From: Deltaproteobacteria bacterium
GTDB lineage: Bacteria; Desulfobacterota; DSM-4660; Desulfatiglandales; Desulfatiglandaceae
DNA length: 50,537 bases
Assembly: GCA_021737785.1 (NCBI GenBank)
Contig: JAIPDI010000040.1
Coordinates: 1 to 50,537, forward strand
Direction of reading: 5' to 3'
Part shown: piece by piece, positions 1-8,337 of the stretch
How positions within the stretch are numbered: position 1 is the first letter of the stretch
Layout of the letters: each line of letters begins with the position of its first letter
Notes under the pieces: model-generated
What the model was told of the DNA's origin: nothing
Database searches by the model: none
The model's input: the letters and a program-made list of their open reading frames with translations, nothing else
Position numbers and translations under genes: made by a program

Positions 1-1032
1 GCAGGACTCGTGGGGGCGGCCTGCCTCTATTTTCTTCTGATGGTCCCCCATTCCCTGGCCGTGGACCTGACGGCCGAACTGACAGCCGGGTATGATTCCA
101 ATCCGGCCCTGATCGATCCGTCCGAGGGCTCCGGGTTTTCCGTGTATGGGCTCAGGGCCGGCCAGCCGTTGGGTTTGACCGATGATCTGAGCCTCGACCT
201 GTCCGTAGAGGGAAGATACCAGGATTACTGGAGCGTGGGCGACAACTATCGGGTGCAGGCCGATGGGGCCATCACGTACTCCCTGGCCGAAGGCAAGCTC
301 CTGCCGGCACTCATGGGAGAGGTGGCCGCCTATCGGGATGCGCTCATCGAGGCCGACGATCGGAACGAGGCCATGGTGGGCATTCGGGCCGACTGGATCA
401 TGTCCAGCCGACTGACCCTGGGGTTCGAGCAGACCTGCCGCTGGCTCAGCTATTTGAACTGGGCCATGCCTTTTTCCGGCAAGGGACAGGGGAGACAGGA
501 GGTAAAGGGCGGGAAAGGCGGCAAGCGGTCTTCTCCCGCGTTTCGCCCTGAGAAGGGAGGGGAACCGTCCCCGTGGCGCCCGGATTCTGGTGAGAAGGGG
601 AACCGCCCCCTGCATACGCTTTACCCCCCACGGGACAACCGCCTTCTGGCGACGGCCCTGAATCTGGACGTTTTCATCCTCTCCTCCCTGACCGGCCGGG
701 TCTATGGGGCCTATGGAGACCTGGACGCGTCGCTGGATATGGAATCGTACAGGGAGATCCAGGCGGGGGCCGCCCTTTCGTGGGCTCCGGCCCCTGAATG
801 GTTGGTGGGGTTGGAGGCCGCGTGGTTCCGGACAGACTACCATCGGGTCCCGGAAAGCATGACCCGCGTAAGACAGTCCAATGACACCTGGTCCGCAGGG
901 ATCCAGGTCAGCAGGTTCTGGGGCGATTTCGAACTCTTTGGGCAGGCGGGGTGGAAGTCCGGCGATGCGCCCCTCGACTATGAATCCTATACCCAGACGG
1001 TTTTTCAATGCGGATTTTCATACTCATTCTGA
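1..1032 (+). CDS. Outer-membrane beta-barrel protein, 5' end outside window
   Basis: The reading frame is open to base 1. A GTG at 10 can start it, but the hydrophobic stretch at the left edge looks like the core of a signal peptide whose charged start lies upstream, so the gene is probably cut by the window edge. After the predicted cleavage the protein has alternating amphipathic strands rich in Tyr/Trp/Gly and ends in Tyr-Ser-Phe; a terminal aromatic is the usual barrel-assembly signature. Residues ~156-212 (counted from base 10) are a Gly/Lys/Pro-rich low-complexity insert unlike a barrel strand, perhaps an extended loop or inserted repeat. It overlaps the next gene by 25 bases, which suggests an operon with the downstream kinase and regulator. 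The transported or bound ligand is unknown. Confidence 0.75.
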   Translation, partial: AGLVGAACLYFLLMVPHSLAVDLTAELTAGYDSNPALIDPSEGSGFSVYGLRAGQPLGLTDDLSLDLSVEGRYQDYWSVGDNYRVQADGAITYSLAEGKLLPALMGEVAAYRDALIEADDRNEAMVGIRADWIMSSRLTLGFEQTCRWLSYLNWAMPFSGKGQGRQEVKGGKGGKRSSPAFRPEKGGEPSPWRPDSGEKGNRPLHTLYPPRDNRLLATALNLDVFILSSLTGRVYGAYGDLDASLDMESYREIQAGAALSWAPAPEWLVGLEAAWFRTDYHRVPESMTRVRQSNDTWSAGIQVSRFWGDFELFGQAGWKSGDAPLDYESYTQTVFQCGFSYSF

Positions 1033-1421
1033 TGGGCGTCCTGCTCAACGGATGGGTTCTCGACGCCTCGGGCGAGGACCTCTTTTTGGGCCGCGTCGTT
1101 TCCGTGGACCGGGATGCCGGAAGATTGTCCGTCCTCCTCCTTGAAGAAGAATCCGATGGGATGGAGGGAGAGGGAGGCGCCGGAAAATCCGTGGAGGTCG
1201 CCATCCATCCGGATCGGCTTCCGAAAAATCTCTCTTCGGGGAGCATTGTCAGGATATGGGGCGACAGGTCCGAGATGGAAGGCGTCCTCAATGCCGCCAG
1301 GATCTACGCAACAGGGAGCGGCGCCGGGGGGAAAGACGCCACCGGGGTACGACGCCGTATCGGCAAGGGCAGAGGCCAGTATGGCGGAAAGGGGGGCGGC
1401 AAGGGTCATGGCAGGAATTAG
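1008..1421 (+). CDS. Small exported protein with Gly/Lys-rich tail
   Basis: A 137-residue protein with an N-terminal hydrophobic signal sequence (residues 3-20, cleavage near ASG-ED), so probably periplasmic. A short beta-rich domain (roughly residues 24-105) could be a small OB- or SH3-like fold, which is a guess from hydrophobicity pattern only. The last ~30 residues are almost all Gly, Lys, Arg and His. The ATG at 1008 lies inside the end of the barrel gene, and the kinase start lies inside this gene's end, so the genes are translationally coupled. I do not recognise a family. The basic, His-containing tail might bind metal, nucleotide or polyanion; that is speculation. Confidence 0.7.
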   Translation: MRIFILILMGVLLNGWVLDASGEDLFLGRVVSVDRDAGRLSVLLLEEESDGMEGEGGAGKSVEVAIHPDRLPKNLSSGSIVRIWGDRSEMEGVLNAARIYATGSGAGGKDATGVRRRIGKGRGQYGGKGGGKGHGRN

Positions 1422-3006
1422 ACGCGGTCTCCCCCTCTGGGCAGCCAACCTGTTTGTCTTCTCGCTTCTTTTCTGTGTTGTGACGGCCTATTTCCTGTGG
1501 CAGGTCCACCAGGCCAAGGAGGACTTCCTGTCACACGTGCGCGAACATGCGGTCCTGATGGCAGAAGTGATTCAACTGAGCGCCCGGGGAGGCGTCCTCT
1601 CCAAACAGGCGGCAGAGGAAATCCTCGAGTCTTTTTTGCGTAACACGGCCCGTTTTGTGGACTATTTGGACAAGGTGGAGCCGTTTACGGCAGAAGAACT
1701 GACCGCCTTTTCGCAAGAGGCCGGACTCACGGGGATCGGCATCCACCGAGGACCCGGAGAATATGTGGAAGGCCCGCCGGAGTGGCTCCCAAACCACGAT
1801 TCGGCCCGGTCTCCTGCTCCGGGGCTTCGACACCTGCCGAAAGAAGGGCTGTATCTTTTTTCAGGGGCTGATCAGGGGGCTCCGGGCCGGGTGATGGTGG
1901 GCATGAGCGATGCGCAGGTCCGGACCATTCAGGAGCACCTGGGATTAGACAATGTGATCCGGACCCTTGCGGGGATTCCCCGAATAGGCTATGTGCGAAT
2001 GAAGACGGCCCCGGGCGCGGTAATGGGGTCCCCGGAGACGGCTTTCGTGATCATGAAAGAGGAGGGCGGCCGCAGGGTTGCCGAGGCCCGGGTCCCCATG
2101 GATGGAGCGGAGATTGCCGTAGCCCTGGACGCCGGATATCTGGACCGCTCCATTGGACGTCTGTGGCGCGATTTCTTCATCTTTAGCGCGGCCCTTGCAT
2201 CTCTCGGCATCGTCCTGTCGCTGATCCTCTACAGGCGCCAGGCTGCCCACATTGCCCAGGTCAAGGAGTTTGACAGGCAACTGGCCCTGGAGCGGGAAAA
2301 CGCCTCATTGGGCCGCTCCGCAGCCGCTATTGCCCACGAGGTCCGAAATCCCCTAAATGTCTTGGGCATGGGCCTCCAGAGGCTCCTGATAGAGGCTGAC
2401 GAGCTGAGCGATGATCACCGCCACCTTGTTGATTTAATGCTCGATGCGGTAAAACGCGCCAACACCAGCGTGGAGGGACTTCTGAGATATGCCCGCCCCC
2501 AGAGGCCATTGAAAAAAGCCATGCGCCTCGATCTGTTGGTCGAGGACATGCTCCTTCTGTACGCCCACCGCTGCGAGGCGTCGGGTATAGAGGTGTCCCG
2601 GCAGATCAGCTTCCGAAGGTCGATTCCGGGAGATCCCGGCCTCCTGGGGCAGGTGGCGGAGAACCTCCTGAAGAACGCCATCGAGGCTCAAACCGGCGGG
2701 GGGGTTATCCACGTGGAGGTGTCCCCCGGACAGGACCAGGGGGTCTGCCTGAAGGTGACCAACAGGGGCTTTTCCCTGGAACCGGAAGCCGCGGAACGTA
2801 TTCTGGAACCTTATTTTACCACCAAGGCGGATGGGACGGGTCTGGGCCTGACCATATCCCGAAGGATCGTGGAGGCCCACGGGGGCCGGATGACGGTCCA
2901 GGTCCATGAGCCCGGGACCGTGGAGATCTCGGTCTGGCTCCCCGCTGCCAGGGCCGGAAGAGGGACAACAGGAGAAAAGAGCACAGATGGAGGGGCCTCT
3001 GAATGA
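1408..3006 (+). CDS. Membrane sensor histidine kinase
   Basis: A 532-residue kinase. Residues ~8-31 form TM helix 1, then a ~220-residue periplasmic sensor region, TM helix 2 at ~255-275, a short cytoplasmic linker, HisKA with the phospho-acceptor His at ~310 in IAHEVRNP, and a HATPase_c domain with N-box ENLLKNAIEA and G-box GTGLGL near 476. The ATG at 1408 is preferred to an in-frame ATG at 1381 because it has a purine-rich AAGGGGG-type site upstream; a longer frame from 1114 only overlaps the previous gene. The layout (single periplasmic domain, NtrC-type partner) resembles ZraS/AtoS sensors. The stop overlaps the regulator start as ATGA. The signal is unknown; the barrel and the small periplasmic protein upstream are candidates for accessory roles. 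Confidence 0.92.
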   Translation: MAGIRRGLPLWAANLFVFSLLFCVVTAYFLWQVHQAKEDFLSHVREHAVLMAEVIQLSARGGVLSKQAAEEILESFLRNTARFVDYLDKVEPFTAEELTAFSQEAGLTGIGIHRGPGEYVEGPPEWLPNHDSARSPAPGLRHLPKEGLYLFSGADQGAPGRVMVGMSDAQVRTIQEHLGLDNVIRTLAGIPRIGYVRMKTAPGAVMGSPETAFVIMKEEGGRRVAEARVPMDGAEIAVALDAGYLDRSIGRLWRDFFIFSAALASLGIVLSLILYRRQAAHIAQVKEFDRQLALERENASLGRSAAAIAHEVRNPLNVLGMGLQRLLIEADELSDDHRHLVDLMLDAVKRANTSVEGLLRYARPQRPLKKAMRLDLLVEDMLLLYAHRCEASGIEVSRQISFRRSIPGDPGLLGQVAENLLKNAIEAQTGGGVIHVEVSPGQDQGVCLKVTNRGFSLEPEAAERILEPYFTTKADGTGLGLTISRRIVEAHGGRMTVQVHEPGTVEISVWLPAARAGRGTTGEKSTDGGASE

Positions 3007-4337
3007 AAATTCTGATCGTTGACGATGATCCTACCCAGCGGGAATTGCTGAAGGGGTTCCTGGAAAAGCAGGGTTACTCCGTCCTGACGGCCCCTGACGG
3101 CCCGGCGGCCCTCCGCCTCTTTGAAAGGGAACCGGTCCACCTGGTGCTTCTGGATCACCGGATGCCCGGGATCAGCGGGGCCGTGGTGCTGGAAAAGATG
3201 AAGGGGATGAACCCGAGGGTGCGGATCATCATGATCACGGCCTTCGGCGATGTGGACACGGCTGTCACGGCCATGAAACTGGGCGCGTCCGAATTCATGG
3301 AAAAGCCCGTGGACCTGTCCGTGCTCTTGAAAATGATCCGGCAGATCGAGCAGGAGATCGCCGTTGATGAAGATGTGGCTGAGGTGAAAGAGGTGGTGGC
3401 GGAGGGACCGCTCCCCCTCAAGATCATCGCCGAAAGCCAGGCCATGAAAGATGTGCTCTCCCTGGTAAGAAGGATGGCGGGGAGTCACTGGCCGGTCCTT
3501 GTCTCCGGTGAAACCGGGACCGGGAAACAACTGGCAGCGCACCTGATACACCTTCTGAGCCCGAGAACCGACGCTCCCTTCATCGTAGTCAACTGTGCGG
3601 CCATACCGGAGCCGCTTTTTGAAAGCGAGCTGTTCGGGCATCTGAAGGGGGCATTTACCGGGGCCTCCCAGGGCCGAAGGGGGCGATTTGAACTGGCCGG
3701 CGGCGGAACGCTCATGCTGGACGAGATGGGTGAGATGCCCCTTTCCCTTCAGCCCAAGCTCCTCAGGGCAATCCAGGAAGGGAAGATCTGCCCGGTGGGG
3801 AGCGAGGAGGAGAAGGATGTGGATGTCAGGCTGATTTCCGCTACCAACCGCAACCTCAGAAAAATGGTCGATGGCGGAACTTTCAGGGAAGACCTATTCT
3901 ATCGCATTCGGGTCCTGGAGATCGAGATCCCTCCCCTGCGGCGCCGACGTGAAGACATCCCCTCGCTTCTGGAACTCTTCCTGAAACGGTATGCTTCTGC
4001 TCCCCTTCGGTTTACGCCCGAAGCAGAAGACATGCTGATCAAGTACCCTTTTCCCGGCAATGTCAGGGAACTGGAGCACATGGTGCAGCGGACGGTTACC
4101 CTGACTAGGGGGCATTCCATTACGCCGGCCGATCTGCCCCACGAAATCCGGCATTTCCAGGCCACGACCCAGGGCACCCTTGAGGAACGACTGGAGGCGG
4201 TGGAACGGGAAATGATCCTCTCGGCCCTTGAAAAGAGCGACTGGGTCCAGACCCGGGCCGCGGAGCAGTTGGGCATCAGTGAACGGGTGCTCAGGTATAA
4301 GATGAAAAAGAACGGCATTCGAAGGAGCGGCTCATAA
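3003..4337 (+). CDS. Sigma-54-dependent NtrC-family response regulator
   Basis: A 444-residue regulator: receiver domain (1-~120) with acidic pocket Asp7-Asp9 and phospho-acceptor Asp51 in LLDHRMPG; AAA+ domain with Walker A GETGTGKQ (~169), the sigma-54 contact loop GAFTGA (~216) and Walker B LMLDEMGEM; C-terminal Fis-type HTH (~415-440, TRAAEQLGISERVLRYK). The intact GAFTGA loop means it should activate RNA polymerase-sigma54. It overlaps the kinase by four bases, so the pair is very likely cognate. ZraR/AtoC is the closest general type. Its targets are not evident in this window; the barrel/periplasmic genes of its own operon are plausible. Confidence 0.95.
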   Translation: MKILIVDDDPTQRELLKGFLEKQGYSVLTAPDGPAALRLFEREPVHLVLLDHRMPGISGAVVLEKMKGMNPRVRIIMITAFGDVDTAVTAMKLGASEFMEKPVDLSVLLKMIRQIEQEIAVDEDVAEVKEVVAEGPLPLKIIAESQAMKDVLSLVRRMAGSHWPVLVSGETGTGKQLAAHLIHLLSPRTDAPFIVVNCAAIPEPLFESELFGHLKGAFTGASQGRRGRFELAGGGTLMLDEMGEMPLSLQPKLLRAIQEGKICPVGSEEEKDVDVRLISATNRNLRKMVDGGTFREDLFYRIRVLEIEIPPLRRRREDIPSLLELFLKRYASAPLRFTPEAEDMLIKYPFPGNVRELEHMVQRTVTLTRGHSITPADLPHEIRHFQATTQGTLEERLEAVEREMILSALEKSDWVQTRAAEQLGISERVLRYKMKKNGIRRSGS

Positions 4338-4434
4338 CCATATCGGATCTCACAGAATGCCCCGAATCCTTGCGGGATGCTTCATTCGCAATCCTTTGGA
4401 TCCCCCTTCGCGAAACAGGATGGGGCCGTTTCTT

Positions 4435-5379
4435 TCAGTTCCCCGGGGCCATACCTTGCATAAACCGAAGGAGCGTCTGCGCGGCATCGTGCCTGGGTCG
4501 CCACCCGAGCCTCTCCTCTGCTCTCCTTGCGCTGACCAGGACCGGGTACCTCATCAAGCACCCGGCCCATCCAGGCACTCCCTGGGGAATCATTCCGAGT
4601 CTTGCGGCCAGACGACATATCGGGAAGAAAACCCATGGACGCAACACAACCACACGCTTCCCCATCAAGACACCCATTTCCCTTGTCGTCATCGGTCCTT
4701 TACCGGCGAGGTTGAAGATATCGGAACGCTGGTAACCCAGACCAAGTCGAAAGGCCTCGGCAACATCCTCGTCCCAGCAGAGGTCGATCTTTGGATCTTC
4801 GGGAAAACAATAAAGGGTCTTTCCCGACAGCCCCTTCCCGACCGTGTTGTTGATGCCCGGGCCAAGAAAGATGGAGGGCCTGTAACGGATGATGATGGTG
4901 GAAGGGCTGTGTCTCTGTAGCGTGTTCAGAATATCCTCAACTGCGCCCTTCGTCCTGGAATAATACCAGTCGTTGTTGGGTCGCAGTAAAGAGCCTTCGC
5001 GGAGGGGAACCGGATTGTCCGGGTGGGCGCCGTATGCCGCTACTGAACTGGCGTATATGATCTTTGGCACCCCCGCCGAGATCGCCCCTTCAAATATGCG
5101 CCGGCTCCCTTCGATGTTGATCTGGTCAATGTCCCGCATGGACAGTTTTTTGGGGGGCTCCACAATAAACGCCAAATGGTAGACCACGTCCACGCCCGCG
5201 AGGAGACGGGCAAAATCCGCGCAGCGCACGTCGGCCTCTTGAAAGGTCATCTTGGGTGCAAGGGATTTCGGGTGGACAATATCCAATCCCAAAATGGATT
5301 CAACATTCGGGTCGGCCCCCACATGTCGAACGATCAAGCCTCCCAGGTAGCCCGAAGCGCCAATGACAGCGACTTTCAT
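4435..5379 (-). CDS. NAD-dependent epimerase/dehydratase (extended SDR)
   Basis: A 314-residue extended short-chain dehydrogenase. The N-terminal Rossmann motif is GASGYLG at 7-13, a Ser lies in IIYASSVAAYG (~111) and the catalytic pair is Tyr140/Lys144 (YSRTK). These are the hallmarks of UDP-sugar epimerases and related dehydratases that bind NAD(P). The C-terminal substrate domain is shorter than in GalE and I cannot name the substrate. It converges on the regulator gene (97-base gap) and is the only intact minus-strand gene here; the queC remnant lies immediately upstream, so any former operon is broken. Confidence 0.85.
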   Translation of the reverse strand: MKVAVIGASGYLGGLIVRHVGADPNVESILGLDIVHPKSLAPKMTFQEADVRCADFARLLAGVDVVYHLAFIVEPPKKLSMRDIDQINIEGSRRIFEGAISAGVPKIIYASSVAAYGAHPDNPVPLREGSLLRPNNDWYYSRTKGAVEDILNTLQRHSPSTIIIRYRPSIFLGPGINNTVGKGLSGKTLYCFPEDPKIDLCWDEDVAEAFRLGLGYQRSDIFNLAGKGPMTTREMGVLMGKRVVVLRPWVFFPICRLAARLGMIPQGVPGWAGCLMRYPVLVSARRAEERLGWRPRHDAAQTLLRFMQGMAPGN

Positions 5380-5394
5380 GTGAGCCTCCGTGCA

Positions 5395-5665
5395 TCATCG
5401 GTTCACAAACGGCCGTATCTCTTCAAATGCCTGTGGGAGACGCTCTTCCTTGAACCCCCGTTTCCTCTGCACACAACTCTCGCATCTCCCGCACGCATCT
5501 TCCGAGGAAAACGGGTCATAGCAACTGTGGGTCTCTGCGTTGTCCACGCCGAGCCCCTGACAGTACGGATGATCTCGGCCTTGACCATCCTGATGACCGG
5601 GGCCTACGTCTTCACCACCTTCTTCTCCCCGCCCCACGCCCCGGCCCTTCCCCTCGCCCACATCC
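5395..5665 (-). pseudogene. queC: Frameshifted C-terminal remnant of queC (7-cyano-7-deazaguanine synthase)
   Basis: On the minus strand one frame reads APVIRMVKAEIIRTV and, one frameshift later, another reads GLGVD then THSCYDP, ACGRCESC and QRKRGF. These are consecutive QueC C-terminal motifs, including the Cys set that binds zinc in QueC (queuosine precursor synthesis, preQ0 formation). The first frame also has an in-frame TAG just before APVIRM. The N-terminal half with the ATP-binding SGGLDS motif is absent. The gene is thus both truncated and frameshifted and cannot make an active enzyme unless the sequence has errors. It lies 15 bases upstream of the epimerase gene on the same strand. 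Confidence 0.75.
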
Positions 5666-5965
5666 GTATGCGGTCCCCATGATCTCATACCCCGAAACCC
5701 TCATGGGAGGTCCTTTAGGGGAGAGATACCCTAAGAAAGATCTCGCTGATTCCATAGCCCGTCATGTCGCAGCTGTCAACGAAAAGATCCTCAATCCGCG
5801 GACGAATGCCTTCTGAGAGGTGCGGCCCGGCAGGGGCCGTCTGGACCCCGGCGCTGGGGTGTCATGCCTTCGAGATGATCCGGTGAAAGGCCCAGGGAAG
5901 AGAGAGACCTATGTTTTTATGCCTTTCTCCGAGTGAGGGCTTCAGGGCGGCCATAGGTTTCAAAG

Positions 5966-5995
5966 TTGACAGCGATTTCTTGAATGAGATAAACA
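5966..5995 (+). promoter_or_regulatory. Candidate sigma-70-type promoter before the C25 protease
   Basis: A perfect TTGACA at 5966-5971 is followed, after 17-18 bases, by a weak -10 (ATAAAC/TAAACA). It points toward the protease gene ~165 bases downstream. The weak -10 keeps confidence low. Confidence 0.3.
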
Positions 5996-6117
5996 CATAA
6001 GGTATACTTGGATTACCAAGACTTGACGAGCGCATCTCGTTTTTCCCAGCACATAATGATCAGGGAAGGTGATCGCCTTGGAAAACAGTTTTCAGCTGGC
6101 AGATACCCAAACCTAAA

Positions 6118-6133
6118 AAATTGAGGGCGTCCC
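6118..6133. repeat. 16-bp direct repeat, left copy
   Basis: AAATTGAGGGCGTCCC occurs here and again at 8306-8321, exactly bracketing the C25 protease gene. In the right copy it covers the protease stop codon. Confidence 0.7.
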
Positions 6134-6160
6134 AGAATGACGGACATACAGGGGTACTGA

Positions 6161-8311
6161 ATGATATGCAGAGCATCAAAGGGTGTCTTTTCTCTTCTTT
6201 TGGCGTGGGTTTCGGCATTTGTTTTCTTAAACCAGCCGGCAACTGCAGATGACGCTGCCACACTGACCTATACCCTGAAAGCGCCGGCCTACCGTATACA
6301 AGCAATGGGCGATGGTTTCGACGCGGTCCTGATCGACGGTTATTTCTCTTATGCAGTACCAGGCTACCCTGACTTGCCATGCAGGATTTTTCGATTCGCT
6401 GTGCCCTATGACGTGAGAGCGCAACATATTGAGGTGTCATATTCTGTGAGGAGAACAGAAAATGTCGGTAAATTCAATATCAGAGAATTGCCCCCCATGG
6501 GAACGAGGGATGGCAACAGACTACTCTTGGGGGGAAAGGCTGAGGTTTATTCAAAAGACGCCTATTTTCCCCGGGAAACGATCGAATATTTGGGATTTTC
6601 CCAGATGAGGAAATGGAAATTTATCAATGTGAAATATACCCCCTTTCAATACAATCCCATGAGCAGAGAATTGAGATATATCCCTGAAGTGGCGGTGACC
6701 ATCACTTATGGTCGCGCGCCCGGCAGTTCGGCTCATGAAGCTGGACTTGCGGATGCTAAAATGGATGATAGGGCGAGACAACTCTTTGAAAACTATTCAG
6801 AAGCAACGGCCTGGTACAGACCGGTCAAAGCTGAGGCAGAACCATCTGCGGCCCATGACTATGTTATCATCACAACGAATTGGATCAAGCGCAACAGCAC
6901 AAAGCTGAGTAGCTTTGTCTTTCACCTTTCCAGCAGAGGATATTCTCCTCTAATCATAACCGAAGATGAATACGGTGGCCTGACCGGGCAATCTCCCGAT
7001 GGCACTGCCGAAAGGATACGACAATGGTTGATAAATAATTACAGCAGTTTGGGAATCATCTATGTATTGTTGATAGGGAACCCTGATCCGGATGATCCGA
7101 GCAGCGGCAGCGATTCAGTAGGAGATGTGCCCATGAAGATGTGCTGGCCGAGAAAAGGGGAAGAGTGTTTTAGAGAATCACCAATAGCCTATTTTTATGC
7201 CGATCTCACCGGGAACTGGGATCTCAACGGCGATGGGTATTTTGGGGATTATGACGGGGACAAAGGGAGTGGTGGGGTAGATTTTGCGAATGAAGTCTAT
7301 GTGGGAAGGATTCCGGTCTACTCGGGCGTCACTCATTTGGATTCGGTTTTGACGAAGACGATCAATTACGGAAATGCAACGAGTATTGACTGGAGAAAGA
7401 GCGCTCTTATGCCTATGAGCTTCTCAGACGCATCCACAGACGGGGCTCACCTGTCTGAGGCGATGATCAATAATTATCTGAATCCAACAGGTTATTCCGA
7501 ATACACATTGTACATGCAGGGCACGTATTGCAGCGCCGCCGATTCGTCCTATTCAAGTGATCAGGAGCTCTTAAACGATGTCTCCTGGCAACGGTGGCGC
7601 TACTATCCTTACGGGATGGTATGGTGGTGGGGCCACGGAAGCCAGACCGGGGCCGACATCGGATATGACGGTTGCCCCCCGTTATGGTCCCCTCGAATTA
7701 TTGAGAGCAGCGATGCTGCTGCGCTGAACGACAATTATCCATCACATGTTTATCAGTGTTCTTGTCTTAACGGTTACCCTGAAAATGCAGACAATTTGGG
7801 GACGGCCCTCCTCTACAACGGCGCCATCACAACGACCTCTGCCAGCAGAGTGAGCTGGTATGCTGTAACCCGGTGGGAGACCAGCTTGAAATATTATTGC
7901 GATAATGCAAGCATCGGGTATTATTATGGCCAGGAGTTAGTCGCTAACAGGAAGGAGGCATCCAAGGCGCTTTTTGATGTGAAGAGCGACATGGGGGCCA
8001 ATATGAATGAGGATAGCGATTGGGGTGGGAAGAGCTGGATGAATCTCTTTGATTTCAACCTTTACGGTGATCCTGCCGCGTCTATGGTGATCTCAGCCGT
8101 TTCTTCATGCCCCGATTGTCCTGCGAGTGGCATGATTACGAATGTAACATATGCCACAGGCACCACCTGTTCGTGCTCCAATGGCGCATCCATCGTATTG
8201 GGGAGCAATGTCAAAGTTGAAGGCGGCGCCACCGTGACCTTCACAGCACCGACAGTTACACTCAGCCCTGGATTTCATGCAGAAAACGGATCCACGGTGA
8301 ATATAAATTGA
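6161..8311 (+). CDS. Secreted gingipain-like cysteine protease (peptidase C25)
   Basis: A 716-residue exported protein. A signal peptide covers residues ~1-29 (cleavage near ATA-DD). A propeptide-like beta domain follows (~35-190), then a caspase-like C25 domain (~235-640). The catalytic dyad is visible: His492 in WWWGHGS and Cys535 in CSCLNG, comparable to the GHG and CVNG motifs of gingipains. The Asp-rich segment NGDGYFGDYDGDKG (~360) suggests calcium binding. The last ~75 residues carry a Cys cluster and a small beta domain ending in LSPGFHAENGSTV, like coathanger-type C-terminal domains. Proteases of this family are known from Bacteroidetes type IX secretion and occur singly in deltaproteobacteria. 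Start ATG at 6161 gives the best signal peptide. A 16-bp direct repeat brackets the gene. Confidence 0.88.
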   Translation: MICRASKGVFSLLLAWVSAFVFLNQPATADDAATLTYTLKAPAYRIQAMGDGFDAVLIDGYFSYAVPGYPDLPCRIFRFAVPYDVRAQHIEVSYSVRRTENVGKFNIRELPPMGTRDGNRLLLGGKAEVYSKDAYFPRETIEYLGFSQMRKWKFINVKYTPFQYNPMSRELRYIPEVAVTITYGRAPGSSAHEAGLADAKMDDRARQLFENYSEATAWYRPVKAEAEPSAAHDYVIITTNWIKRNSTKLSSFVFHLSSRGYSPLIITEDEYGGLTGQSPDGTAERIRQWLINNYSSLGIIYVLLIGNPDPDDPSSGSDSVGDVPMKMCWPRKGEECFRESPIAYFYADLTGNWDLNGDGYFGDYDGDKGSGGVDFANEVYVGRIPVYSGVTHLDSVLTKTINYGNATSIDWRKSALMPMSFSDASTDGAHLSEAMINNYLNPTGYSEYTLYMQGTYCSAADSSYSSDQELLNDVSWQRWRYYPYGMVWWWGHGSQTGADIGYDGCPPLWSPRIIESSDAAALNDNYPSHVYQCSCLNGYPENADNLGTALLYNGAITTTSASRVSWYAVTRWETSLKYYCDNASIGYYYGQELVANRKEASKALFDVKSDMGANMNEDSDWGGKSWMNLFDFNLYGDPAASMVISAVSSCPDCPASGMITNVTYATGTTCSCSNGASIVLGSNVKVEGGATVTFTAPTVTLSPGFHAENGSTVNIN

Positions 8312-8321
8312 GGGCGTCCCG
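8306..8321. repeat. 16-bp direct repeat, right copy
   Basis: Identical to 6118-6133. It overlaps the last codons of the protease and a possible TTG start of the next gene. Confidence 0.7.
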
Positions 8322-8337
8322 CCCACACATAAAGCAG

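Larger units (their letters stand above)
5666..6160. other. Intergenic stretch
   Basis: No convincing intact gene. The minus strand has a stop-terminated open frame from about 5866 to 5715 whose translation (contains RIEDLFVDSCD and GYGISEIFL) looks protein-like and may be the 3' end of another eroded gene beside queC, but I cannot assign it. A candidate promoter for the protease gene lies at 5966-5995. Confidence 0.4.

Noticed and set aside
1114-1407. Long N-terminal extension of the histidine kinase
   Set aside because: It overlaps the previous gene in another frame and carries no domain; ATG 1408 precedes the first membrane helix.
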